Below, one piece after another: positions 22,101 through 27,771 of a stretch of DNA of 64,000 nucleotides (within the stretch, counting starts at the first letter, position 1; each line of letters opens with the position of its first letter). A program made the translations under genes and the position numbers. This DNA comes from an uncultured Bacteroidales bacterium. GTDB taxonomy: Bacteria > Bacteroidota > Bacteroidia > Bacteroidales > Bacteroidaceae. The stretch spans positions 1-64,000 of the forward strand of contig CACYXI010000011.1 in NCBI GenBank assembly GCA_902778265.1, read 5' to 3'. The notes beneath the pieces were generated by a model, which searched no databases, was not told where the DNA came from, and was given only the letters and a program-made list of their open reading frames with translations.

Positions 22101-25100
22101 GAATGTTGCAGGTACTGAGAAGATTTTCTATGGTCCATTGGTTGGTGTCGTCGAAATCTCGCTCATCAACGTGCGTGATGACGAGGGAGGCGGATATGTG
22201 TATGCCAAGAACATACATACTCGCAAGCCTTCTACTCATGCCAAGGAAATCTCATCTCGCAGGAAAGCCCTCTCTACGAATGCTCCTGATGTGGAGGGTG
22301 ATGAGGACTTCCTCCAGACATCTGGCAACTTCGTGTTCCCATACGATGAAGAAAAGGGTAGATACGTCGTTGACGACTGTTTCAATCACGGATATGACCA
22401 ACAGGCTACACTCACCGAAAAGGATGACATCCACTACTGGTATGTCACAGGTCAGCATTACTACTATAACACCACTATCACGGGTTATACCTATGATAGT
22501 TCTGCCGATCCTTACAAGCAGTTTAACTCATTTAATGAGGATGCCCTTATGAATCTTGCGGGGACACCTGCTGGATCTACGGTTAAGCTCATGAAGGTGA
22601 CATGGAGAAGTGCGCACAAGGATGGGTATGAGTGTGACATTGAGCATCGAAATACGGATTCTGAATGTACTGAGGCCTATCAGAAGTATCAGTTAGTGAT
22701 AGGTGCTGTATCTGACACAACAAAATATAATGGTCTGTACGATTACTCTGCAACTACACCAGAGAAAAATGCATATTGTGTTGATGTACCGTTCGGCACT
22801 TCAACGGTTGAACAGGTATTCAAGGGCACTACCGATAAGGAAGATGCTAACATAGTGCTTCAGCTTGTTGATAAGGCCAACAACTCTGGTACTGAGTACT
22901 ATAATGCTCACATGGCAGAGCCATGTAAGGCTACTATTGACCTTCAGACGATAGTGGGTGGCGTGCCATACACATACACCATTTACCTCACTATCAACTA
23001 CGTTCAGGGACCTGACGTAACGGGTAAGGTGAAGGTGGAGAACTGCGCATTGCCGGGTGAGATGATTGAGATCAACAAGGGTAGTATCGAGATAGCTGCT
23101 GACCATAGTATGGCTCAGTATGCTACCATTTATCGCTTTGGTCCTCGTGAAAAGGATGCTTATGGTAATTGGCATTTCAAGAAGGACGACAAGAATAATG
23201 AGATCTACTACACTTACGAGGTCGGCAATCCTTACCAGGCTGAGAATGGTACTGAGAATACCACTTCCGAGATTCTCTCTGGCGTTGTGTTCGACGATAG
23301 TAACACCACGAACCCATGTATCCGTGTACCTGCCTATTACTTCATGAATGGCTACGGCGTGCAGTATTGCTTCAAGGTCTATGGTCTTGATGAGGTATTC
23401 GCCGTTCCTATGGATGATGACAGTAAGCTCTTGGTTCATAACTATCATCGCATGGAGCCTCGTCGTTCAGGTGGTGGTATCTTCGAGGGTGACAGAGAGC
23501 TTGATTTGCATCTTGACCTTGCAGCTAAACGTGCAGCGGCTGGTGAGCAGTCAGAGCCTCGCATCTACATTGAGGATGCTATCGACCTCAGGAAGTTCGC
23601 ATCATTCATCAATGCCAAGACTAATGATGCAGCGGATCCTGGTTCAAAGAATGACTGTGGTGCTAATATGCAGTTCTTCTTACAGGATAATATCACCGCG
23701 GCTTCTGACTATGCTGCTCCTGAGTGTTTCAAGGGTACGCTACATGGTGATGGTCATGCTATAAGTGGAATTGATAACGCTATGCCTCTCTTCAAGACTC
23801 TTGGTTCTGGGGCAAATATCCATAACCTCGGTCTTGTAAGCGGTAAGATTGTGGGTGGCACACCTTCTAACAAGAATGAAAGTCTGCATTGTTGTTATGA
23901 ATATGGCCAGAACACCGTATATCGCATGGACGGAACGGCTGTCAGAACCTATACCAAGGATGACTGGCGATATGGTAAGGTGGCATACGAACTTAACCAG
24001 TACTATCTGAATAAGCGTTATGTAGATGCTGACGAAAGTCATGAGAGTGCTTCTGACTATGTAGAGAAATACTATGAAAATGGTGACTATCTCTATGCGG
24101 GCTATGCTTACGATAACCATTTCGAAGGCTCTGAGTTCATTCGTGACTCATACCTGCCTAACTATGGATATGCAATAACCAGTCATGATGTGACTCACCC
24201 TGTTGACGAGAGTCGCGCCGTAAAGGATGGAGATGGAAACGTAACTCATTACGAACCACTCTTCAACGATAACCTTGTTGATATGAATAGGTTGAAGAAT
24301 GACTATTTCTTCTTCGGCCAGATTCTTGATGCAGAAACAAAGAATAGGGATGAGGCTGTATTGAACTACACCCTCCCTGCTCCGAGAGCTATTAACGAGG
24401 AAAGCGATGCCTACAATCTCGTTGCGGACATGACCAACCGCATCTATCGTGCAGGTGGATATTATGGTAGCAAGAATAACAATGGCTTCTACTATAACTC
24501 TGATGCCTATGTCCACGACAACGGCATTACTGCCATTGACTTCTATGGCTATGACACTAATGGTCAGAACTATACCGAAGGCGTGGAGAGTGGCGGCAAC
24601 ATATCAAGTGCTACTGGTACTGGTATGAACTACTATTATCCTGTCTCCGACTATGGCATGAGCTCAATAGAGCTGGCAGATGGCGTTACACGCAATCTTC
24701 TTCTCTATGCTCGTACTGTAACTGACCGTTCAGGCATTCTCGCTAAGTTCAACTATACTGATGCCGTTGGTGAGACTGAGGCTACGCCTGAGTCTGACAT
24801 CAGGGCTCATGTAATTGATCTTGCTGCTACACCTACTACCGAGTTCCTGCATCTTGTTGAGCGCTCAGTTGATAACAAGAATAGTGAGGGTGGCGATTGC
24901 TTCAATAATGACTTCAACTGTCCTATCGCGTTCACCGTTCACAATCGTGCTTGGTACACTCGTATGCCTCGTTACTATGCGGCAAGCAAGAACGATGCTT
25001 GGGAAGGTATCTCATTGCCATTCTCTGTGAATAGGGTAGAGGCAAGCTTCAATGGCGAGCTCTCTCATTTCTATGGTAATGCCGATGCTGATCATGCTGC

Positions 25101-26055
25101 TAATGAGAAAACGGATGCGAACAATACAAACGTAGGTCATGAGTACTGGCTGCGTGGTTTTATTGATGCCGATGCTTCTGCTGAGGTTGTCAAGGCTACG
25201 TTCAGTCGTCCTGGCTCTGCCGAGGGATTGTTCGCGGGTGGTACTCTTACAGGCAATTACAAGTACTTCAACTCTCATTTCTCTGATGTCTATGGCGCTA
25301 TCTATGGCGATTATAGCATCTATGAAAAAGAGCGCGACTTCACAGGCTACTATTTCCAGCAGTCTTACGTGCCTTACATCATAAGCTTCCCTGGTGCTTC
25401 CTTCAAGGAGTTCGACCTCTCTGGCGGTTTCAATGAAGCCCTCAGTCTTGGTAGTCACGGTGCTTGGGATGCTGTCAGCGATACACATGGATTCTCATTC
25501 GTTGAGAAGGCTATGCAGCCTCAGAAGATCACTTTCTCTTGGTATGGTGACAATAGTAAGGTTACTGGTCTTAGTGATGCTAATGCAAACCTCATTGGTG
25601 TGACTGACGATAGAGTAGCTGCAACTGCAACTAAGGTTGGAACGATAATACATCGTGCTACCTGCTCTGCTCTTGACGATAACGGCATCTACGGTATTGA
25701 CGAGCGTGGAACGGCATTCACTTCTTCTAATAGGGAAGTCCTTCCATTCCGTACCTATATGACCGCTTCCGCTTCTGCAGCTAAGGCATTTGCTAAACCA
25801 CAGAGCATCCTCATCTATGAGGGTGGTGGCATTGAGGAACTGCCAGAGGCTGATGATGCTGGTATTGACGGCTTGCGTATCTATGCGAAGAACCGCAAGA
25901 TCTACGTAGAGAGTCCAACAGCTCTTTCTCTGAGTCTCTACACAACCACAGGTCAGCTTGTCCGTGTCTTTGATGTCGTTCCTGGCACCAATACCTACTC
26001 AGGCTTCGCCGACGGCATCTACATCATTGGTAAGAAGAAACTCTACGTCAAGTAG
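7150..26055 (+). CDS. Giant secreted adhesin with GLUG and GGG-type beta-helix repeats
   Basis: The protein has 6301 residues. A signal peptide ends near GNAYA-D; the in-frame ATG at 7183 gives a more standard signal peptide and may be the true start. Residues from about 80 to 600 and again near 800-1400 carry GLUG-type repeats (GxLVGxxxG...VxNCxxxN), introduced by GTGTKADPYIIS, a hallmark of bacterial surface adhesins. From about 2170 to 4660 there are more than 40 short turns ending in VYGGGN or VFGGGY, a beta-helix-like array. Another GLUG-like stretch lies near 5500. The last 80 residues (LYTTTGQLVRVF...GIYIIGKKKLYVK) resemble a type IX secretion C-terminal domain. It probably works as an extracellular adhesin next to the fimbrillins. 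A G9 run lies near codon 112. Confidence 0.85.
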   Translation: MNINSQHNTEDMNKIQRHIRTIMIFLCLTIGWGNAYADTWDGAIASKFAGGTGTKADPYIISTAAELAYFGNNYGSESYKSCYYKITADINLGDREWTYHSKTFGGHIIGDKGGGIKPVISNYVINVQNNGNGYGLIGAAVGTEIRNVKVANVVVNFASSISSTPKIGALVGHLTGRSVVENCSATNVIVNVGTSNSSLYCGGLIGRIGDGAYSVVRNCSVNGYTNTFGGTINNGRYGALVGSAESVSLIEDCSTENVKFKTTYWLAACNLSGLVGSACGTDANNYVVITRCSATTVEYELDGEIRKKLAVGSILGWADKWVDVNGCKATGVDVQISGNITEGTGDSDEIRLGGIVGKLGSNGANCRLTDCLLYGTNYIGQKKENMPANRTYVQNVYLYVGGIVAVTGSQSSSAKMIIDNCVAYCDFDFSAYEPNSKYNFKGNNFVIGGVIGRLFKPYYIPKVLYFSGKIKAPYSMVGPLVGTFLNDKSKSAFIYDDYSGENINSSVAKDFSKWYYGDYQLWLTSGLINSGKTRNGGYTTEGYATIGDVSDWQGNKIGTANKSSKTILPYISEGDDADMSINPKFNAGGTSYPAYYMYYAQGVNRGSYQGNINTVIAALRDGTNHPMWNVDAGKIVLKEFKATEKMKATDAFMSVLTVMNEDGSAAPSGYTYDWKINGSTVGTLAEIEVERGLQPKTATVYVYDGSMIIGTCTVTIPRKEWFDVGSLASKPAVLNDVYQLSTANDLAWMCYHVYTTGGKNTEHYVLTADIDLDGAWWTPMNGMEEWLGGSFAGVFDGKSHTISNIKIDWDVSLGSAANFGLFSIIEGVSNNQWAVVRNLVIDKASVTKETNLILCGYRYVGVLAGNIKQYSQIENVIVRNSVIRSSNSASAQNSVVLLFGGLSGKINDNNDKYRFLNISTDVNINLTGINVNTAANIAAGGMVGQWQSNAKTCVTNVYTLGSITAPSGPTNIGSVFGKNISINDATAATIFYVNSAAQNVGTQKSLAEYSNTFLETANAVVKVREELYPWEYRLTPGYDFSRLKMTINDNDATKRRFAMHELGIVGLDVDLYTYKWIPNGVEIDNTTGSTCKVKPIVPGDDVSLSVEVYDGETKVATIAAPVPTAIFGGEGTSNSPYLIGCEEELRMLSYLSNQIGSYEYKGKTTADYNQAYYILDDNVDMTGVADFTPIGSIKDNYLAENCFRGHFDGKGLAIRNVKIGWLAGDVNAEVNRVWGLFGAVQGVSDSQKAVIQNLIIENATLTHRIGNTSFYYDNGTSGNANNCYVGVLAGIVGANTTIQNIEVSGCSITDVGSSSYNIADHTLSVGGIVGHAQYSFSADGDMNSSTVIRLLSSDCNITIKSAAFNNPSTRDNTKEYKVNVAGIIGSMKSTGASATMPWPSCTYYTGKMDVIGLGMVSPVFSCAIFNGNTNVNYDYYCNLYVGRVNRSDSDPVSSIYYGNYQINYNNDLKSITNAYPAQDNNDDHRNPCDMNARTIVSHSYTTGLFLTNWHHNKKFENYYYQGVNYGTYINSSNESALISAFNDGRNNASNNSDIISFGFSFDDKGKLHLREAFDITFTDNYPGDASKLTHTLTVSNKYGDAGLNYKWYNNEVQKTYSNVQDIPLGVTPQLVYVEVYRGDVLKYTTDVIALPRGYSLSADYEPKYTFEGTYTVTPNAAFTAGNYSFNYKWVKEDVPETILSETNTLSTEDASAVYYCTITGTDTKWSEFVSAHKDDDRYKSMNLSNKYEMTLELELEVKYIPTVVVYLHPKDKETINGTEYNAGNDSNDGKTDQTPVRTWQKAYSLLKETGTWDENIIVLIGTSSAESTCKYDRGFSITTSLQSNSPSESYDDWKAKVDDSHLAKNATITGQYIKKNPVTGLYEDVDYKGTIQAYDDGDTKGYIGLFGDTRFENITFHHVSTSHSSYIFCQYHNLEMGKGVRMTGFTANAPGYGTIDGAWTSSFQIYGGLNNDARFRHGGTIMDKTIMAKMNAAMPHGEKGFTITLKSGHYSCVSVAGRQSNSDLNGLMGTPDMPVKCTITVDIDRDFNDREGNKNGADYDCGIIMAGGHEGAMYFDSDIIIKSGHVARVVNGSLGNKEKSYYNYGSTTKYFPANTYMGRANILIDPRDKDGKIDNSKVIITELYGGSTGRGFLANNTIDNPFYGYSTVTINGGTFKVLPESNKTNPLVLCGIYGAGAGGYNGIGDDVHHTKDKRIAYWNGNQILFDEYDIAKDHLVSAKCYNEDGSYTTIDPTMTNTTIVINDGVFGASGDGNSIDGIYAGGSGYMSPGLFYADKVIPSTTAGNVYGKTGKTISSLTINGGTFYCKHGIFAGGRGTDEYYSNKDMGHPSNYVYGIADSKHSDYDALGQTYGNIDLTINSGTFNCNIFGGGYGAADAKLYGTSTYTTLSEMGRVYGKTTLTIGVKEGGSTVINGSVYGGGDMAVVDNGTSDATNLIIKDNVVINGNVFASGNGRRYKQNPTDEESLSPNYTYTRTAGVVGLVKGNANLNISGNTQIHGNIYGGGAYASTDGNASMTLNGTTLYYGENDDHSQKSGNIYGGGLGYLDTDNTSANISGNTYIKLDKVDYDVEGDVVNPAKYYVYGGGRTVSEVSGKAEVILNYCKTAGQVTVYGGGDGENTSVSNAYVTVNEFLTEEVVNEATKHYGFASVYGGGNAGRVSGKTSVALNGGQIFGDVFGGGNVAPVGTEYPTSGSEDDKELYLLQYASLYGTEISMQGVGPSIYGNVYGGGNKANVYGNATVSLSKGAYAGDIFGGGNGYINGSTIDYANIYGSTNVYVNGATVIWNKRWNPSTHTLDEWNGSYAEDNDFVVAPTTEHPYPVFKSNHNIYGGGNNACRLFPVCDDDTKSGVAVVDVAKGFCDVDVLSSDIWKDAYNDGKNPHFYVFGGGYGAHTSVGSTKVNVGVNDAAPEGATTDIQLAKPTELSLNSKSMAPRKRISTGEGTDDATIGVYDNSFGIPGFTVLGVIGGGYAGLVEQNTDVKVGGNTYMHRVFGGGYGQLKAYTDLTNDEIFTGTGKTRANLGEVGGNATVLTDGGYIYGDIFGGGAGVESDKLGGSTYTDFTDMGRVHGTTSVTISGKTQVFGNVYGGGDVANVGEVSASLPSETPYSRSIFDVQDMFIPRLRYEYGNAQSFVNIIGGDIFGMVFAGGNGRMNSEASDYRKLGRVEGNTIVHVADSTLADGSTLVPTIWNRIFGGCSYGTVHGSTFVHIEGGKLGYNIFGGGSGDAAGDTPESQTNGSYANIDGNTTVKIDGGTWLWNQMADTQGNIVVWKDATQVVVSDVAELRSMTAEKFMGIVSKYVDSRFYTIDASGKCNFAINHNIYGGGKDACNVAGTAKITINHSPLARLTDDRGNSINMLDETTVGGLCWYASISNTANPQFSVFGGGWGINTKVGETDVYVGPGARFNETGEKLLLKPYDDKVPGTYLKYDAANPENNKKFYFDIAPPGDTGKEPYAYMNDDISEYVIFENALLDDFNSVTPEERIRVYGSVDGGDTDTHTFLRYRASRLAMSLGLPTCAFMDIHGGGFSGYVTGNTKVVTDCQLACRNVFGGGLGSLPADPKGNETYGEVGGDTHVSLHSGFISLNVFGGGAGVESYYDDKEKEYIDFPNIARVKGKTNVEVWGEPIAMASEIPNLDGEGYQTYDKERVLIFGSVYGGGDVANVGTVAKGAAVLNSESTDFTTTVSVYGGGIFSSVFAGGNGRTTDKCKDYTKLGAVYGNTRLFVDNTTERYPYVDGIPALEKPVVPYLWNRIYGGCENGTVYGNTFVDINGGYLVHNVFGGGYGNVDSLEVNGVMTPDPNGITSADVTGNTNIVVRNGEMKVNSLWNPDKRTWGEAPVVNRNGEMLIYSPQYEPALKKFTINHNIYAGGRRACVVGGSTYLTMTRGLIPRSLQVLSGIEYEDEGGFFTTKEWEEVYHKVGSPHFCVFGGGYGENTVIENNTYLNIELAKGEVEVEYAAEIHDEAELHSHFYSSQCVMDVIGGGYSGIVRGTTNVTVGGETFLRRVFGGGFYAPVGATNVNIKSIDCNDIFGGGLMGDVGFTDATNYSTYLKDNPDNRGKVTINIGTDKDGSGNYNTGKSIYVHCDVYGGNDVSGDILKKSVLNISAGHVFGNVYGAGNGDYLYAIGRNKEKSVTVNEYYKQGKNTYDLVYTVPMRSFMPGFSASTAAQRMVNCSSYRPKVQNVEINLNGTDPTHPLELGGVYGGGNSATVSSLNGSKPTVVFNFGSNLNIMNVFMGCDGEDMFDGTEKYRKAYEDLNSLHLEDEIDWVNNPGNHAITLQYLPVSHENRPKIYETLLDLYFQPVEMEIQPTVNWANDMTNVTIGSFFCGGNRGSMNVEPDNNGKIVEYNFPANLVITDKIVGGCNRANYRMPNSGVLHKGGYLLGERGKNAIDLTVRCQFDPHETVDEVSTLKEGGNVYGGCYTSGTIAGDVHIDVRSDMLAKLTSAELKTVKDNDMAVCNVYGAGYGSLAYVRGNTLVEFGKNIGKNYYSATSIDTVKHSSTVNSIYGGGQQGSVIGNSKVIVYNGHVASSVCGGSYSGLMWGNTNVLVGKPDYYEVKTSGTYNLQRTDKWNSEEKNEDATDVVKKSISLLKGDIISQEVYDAIEAISETPITSAFTSASVSSDLSWNDIDIRIDEAVYGGGYALSSGSSVAAGSYTVRKFDAEENLDEFFKAEDLAALGANGTKGYGGNTTLLVWDAPTSGSHTTDHISISSQTMTEKTDLKATDDIFGYYYQTAEGKYKYIYKEGYHVTSTSAFSDALTKDGKIMIFDYHGDGGMYGDGHLSFAEGFRSGELYGYGFAGKTPDNAKIMNTFQRMDMLRITDCAVMLLGARDYNMSEISTTPYSIARVGEIQMVAQNVTNRTDGALAAVTAKRSRNYVGLSNNIHYLGAIYSNVAFTDDYRAANGAKTTSSPSYLAVKQSYIDNRNSEGEEHPNSEDFFKRNDGTAANMIGVASGYSLKVQNIKNVAGTEKIFYGPLVGVVEISLINVRDDEGGGYVYAKNIHTRKPSTHAKEISSRRKALSTNAPDVEGDEDFLQTSGNFVFPYDEEKGRYVVDDCFNHGYDQQATLTEKDDIHYWYVTGQHYYYNTTITGYTYDSSADPYKQFNSFNEDALMNLAGTPAGSTVKLMKVTWRSAHKDGYECDIEHRNTDSECTEAYQKYQLVIGAVSDTTKYNGLYDYSATTPEKNAYCVDVPFGTSTVEQVFKGTTDKEDANIVLQLVDKANNSGTEYYNAHMAEPCKATIDLQTIVGGVPYTYTIYLTINYVQGPDVTGKVKVENCALPGEMIEINKGSIEIAADHSMAQYATIYRFGPREKDAYGNWHFKKDDKNNEIYYTYEVGNPYQAENGTENTTSEILSGVVFDDSNTTNPCIRVPAYYFMNGYGVQYCFKVYGLDEVFAVPMDDDSKLLVHNYHRMEPRRSGGGIFEGDRELDLHLDLAAKRAAAGEQSEPRIYIEDAIDLRKFASFINAKTNDAADPGSKNDCGANMQFFLQDNITAASDYAAPECFKGTLHGDGHAISGIDNAMPLFKTLGSGANIHNLGLVSGKIVGGTPSNKNESLHCCYEYGQNTVYRMDGTAVRTYTKDDWRYGKVAYELNQYYLNKRYVDADESHESASDYVEKYYENGDYLYAGYAYDNHFEGSEFIRDSYLPNYGYAITSHDVTHPVDESRAVKDGDGNVTHYEPLFNDNLVDMNRLKNDYFFFGQILDAETKNRDEAVLNYTLPAPRAINEESDAYNLVADMTNRIYRAGGYYGSKNNNGFYYNSDAYVHDNGITAIDFYGYDTNGQNYTEGVESGGNISSATGTGMNYYYPVSDYGMSSIELADGVTRNLLLYARTVTDRSGILAKFNYTDAVGETEATPESDIRAHVIDLAATPTTEFLHLVERSVDNKNSEGGDCFNNDFNCPIAFTVHNRAWYTRMPRYYAASKNDAWEGISLPFSVNRVEASFNGELSHFYGNADADHAANEKTDANNTNVGHEYWLRGFIDADASAEVVKATFSRPGSAEGLFAGGTLTGNYKYFNSHFSDVYGAIYGDYSIYEKERDFTGYYFQQSYVPYIISFPGASFKEFDLSGGFNEALSLGSHGAWDAVSDTHGFSFVEKAMQPQKITFSWYGDNSKVTGLSDANANLIGVTDDRVAATATKVGTIIHRATCSALDDNGIYGIDERGTAFTSSNREVLPFRTYMTASASAAKAFAKPQSILIYEGGGIEELPEADDAGIDGLRIYAKNRKIYVESPTALSLSLYTTTGQLVRVFDVVPGTNTYSGFADGIYIIGKKKLYVK
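7485..7493 (+). repeat. G9 homopolymer near the 5' end of the adhesin gene
   Basis: Nine consecutive G residues are read as the glycines of GDKGGGIKP near codon 112. A change of one base would end translation early in an 18.9-kb gene, so this could act as a slipped-strand switch. Confidence 0.6.
15670..19330 (+). repeat. Higher-order repeat in the adhesin, three units of about 1.5-1.6 kb
   Basis: Three successive blocks repeat the same series of turns: an (N)HNIYGGG/AGG...AC turn (DNA at 15676, 17155, 18790), a VFGGGYG/WG turn, a GGGYAG/FSG/YSG-V turn, then an FGGG pair. Units 1 and 2 continue with GDVANVG, an AGGNGR...DY-x-KLG turn, and an IWNRI/LWNRI-x-GGC turn. The copies are clearly diverged, so this is an old tandem expansion. 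Confidence 0.7.
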
Positions 26056-26059
26056 AGCC

Positions 26060-26510
26060 TCTTCACCTGGAATGGAACTGAAATTTCGAACGCAAAGGCG
26101 CGAAGATGCAAAGTTTTTTATAACTCTGTGTCTTTGCGCCTCTGCGTTTAATTTTAATTCGGAACAAAAATTAGCGACGATGACCTGAAAATTTATTTTG
26201 AACGCAAAGACACAGAGACGCGAAGATCTATTTTGAACACGGATAACACAAAACTAACGGAAATTTCGTTTATTCCGTAAGTTCCGTGTTCGAGAAAGAT
26301 ATAACCACAGATATTTGAAATTTTAGGGATGTCAATCACGAGCGTAAGCGAGATAATCTCTTTTATCTGTGAAATCTGTGTTCATGAATAATCTCCGTGC
26401 CTCTGTGTCTCTGTGTGAAAATAAAATTTTCAGGAATAAATTTTCTGGTCATCGTCGCTAATTTTCTTGAAAGCTCACAAGCACCGTAAGGTGCGCTTTA
26501 ATCGAATTCA
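26060..26510. repeat. Dispersed repeat block, inverted relative to 180-660
   Basis: Directly after the adhesin stop codon come 'GCAAAGGCGCGAAGATGC' and 'TGTGTCTTTGCGCCTCTGCG' words that can pair, an 'ACACGGA...TCCGTGTT' pair, a CCACAGAT palindrome with the inner word ATCACGAGCGTAAGCGAGA (about 26303-26385), and CCGTGCCTCTGTGTC followed by TTTCTGGTCATCGTC. The last items match 226-297 in reverse. A GCACCGTAAGGTGCG hairpin (26480-26494) ends the block. Confidence 0.7.
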
Positions 26511-26631
26511 CATAAAAATAATTTACTGATTCTAATTTACTGGCAATTTACTTTCCAAAGAAGAATTTACTTTCTGACTAATGAAAATTTACTTTCTGCT
26601 CACCTGCACGTAAGTGCATTTTCTCATAGTT

Positions 26632-26965
26632 GCGAATTTTTTTTTAGAATTAAACACCAAACACGTACACATAGTAAAAATAACGTTGTAATGATCTGTG
26701 TCTTAGATAGTTCAAGGCGTGTACGTGTTTGTCTAACATGTACACAACACGTACACAACATGTACACGTTTTCTGCACAAAAGTACGATTTTGTGCATCT
26801 TTTTGCTCATAGTATAAATTTATCAAGCGTGTCGACTCGTGTACATGTTGTGTATGTGTTGGATAAACACGTACACGCTCTTAAATTGTTGGTAATCAGT
26901 ATATTTACGACCGTTTTTACCAGGCGTGTACGTGTTTAGCGTTTAATTCTAAAAAAAAAAATCGC
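26632..26965. mobile_element. Nested-palindrome element A (GTGTACGTG words), MITE-like
   Basis: The 334-bp unit has arms of about 39 bp: GCGAA-T-tract-AGAATTAAAC ... ACACGTACAC on the left (26632-26670) and its inverse on the right (26926-26965). Inside are at least seven more copies of GTGTACGTG or GTGTACATG in either orientation (26719, 26737, 26748, 26759, 26839, 26850, 26868), arranged roughly symmetrically. Near the centre is a perfect hairpin with arms TGCACAAAA/TTTTGTGCA (26774-26797). No target-site duplication is obvious. The 82-codon frame inside follows the repeats and is not taken as a gene. Confidence 0.75.
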
Positions 26966-27056
26966 ACTTGTAATCCAGACATTGCAAATTGCCCACATTC
27001 CCCTCGCCTTATCTCATGCTTTATGCTTCCGCTAAAACTCCCATAATGCGAATGGG

Positions 27057-27100
27057 ATTAGAAGCGAATTAGAAGCGAATTAGAAGCGAATTAGAAGCGG
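27057..27100. repeat. 11-bp tandem repeat, four copies, next to element A
   Basis: There are four copies of ATTAGAAGCGA, the last ending GG. The core word AGCGAA recurs with an 11-bp period at 47564-47596 (as TTCGCT) and 60741-60773, each time beside a nested-palindrome element. Confidence 0.85.
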
Positions 27101-27214
27101 ACTTGAATTTGTCTCATAAAATCCACGAAATCTCTGTGACCAGCAGAAGAAATATAATGTCAGATTTTTTGTATGGGGATAAGTACACTCAAGGTGTTTA
27201 CAAGTTCTGTAAGA

Positions 27215-27412
27215 ACGACATATTATAGGATAGGGTGCAACCCTATCTGGTTGCATATATAGAGCAAAAGCCCTGATGGGGCGACATAATTCCATGTTTT
27301 AGTGTTGTATGAAATTATATCGCACCTACGGCGCTATTGGGGGATGGAGGCTGTGTTACGTGGGTTACACCCACGCCTATATTATTTCGCCTTTACAAGG
27401 CTATTGTGGAAC
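27215..27412. repeat. Multi-hairpin block, diverged copy
   Basis: A series of small palindromes: GATAGGGTGCAACCCTATC, a CCCTGATGGGG unit, CGCACCTACGGCGC, and CGTGGGTTACACCCACG. The organisation resembles the blocks at 3926 and 46840, but the sequence similarity is weak. Confidence 0.5.
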
Positions 27413-27538
27413 TTGCCACCAGTCTTTTTCCTAACCCATTAATTCTCACATTTACGTGTTGAAAAACGAGGTCTCTATACATAGTATAGCCCCTTGATAT
27501 GTTAAAAATCGCGTTTCCGTTGAAAAAAGTCCTTGAAA

Positions 27539-27572
27539 ATTGCATAAAAAAGAAAAAATATATTATCTTTGC
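27539..27572 (+). promoter_or_regulatory. Promoter and long leader of the 27772 gene
   Basis: ATTG (27539-27542), a 21-nt spacer and TATCTTTGC (27564-27572) fit the Bacteroidetes consensus with one change in the upstream box. The predicted leader is about 190 nt and contains possible hairpins (GTGCGA/TTCGCAC near 27630-27648 and GTGGCA/TGCCAC near 27708-27727). I do not recognise a known riboswitch. Confidence 0.6.
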
Positions 27573-27771
27573 ACTTGGCAAATCTTCGATCGTGCGCCAG
27601 CCTTTGGGCTGACCCGCGCTTTTGCCTTCGTGCGAGGATGCTTCGCACGTTGCAATTTATAAGGCGCTAACAATTCGTTGTGTCCGCACACCAAAATAAT
27701 ATTTCCCGTGGCATCCCCAACTGCCACAAAGACAATTATTTCCAAAGAACCATCTAAAACCGCATAGAGTT

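Noticed and set aside
13207..25488. Many long minus-strand and shifted frames inside the giant adhesin (for example 19729-20412 and 22801-23448)
   Set aside because: They are mirror frames caused by repetitive, glycine-rich codons. None has a recognisable domain or start signal.
26691..26939. An 82-codon frame inside element A
   Set aside because: Its residues (VRVCLTCTQHVHNMY) follow the GTGTACGTG repeats. It looks like repeat sequence and not a gene.
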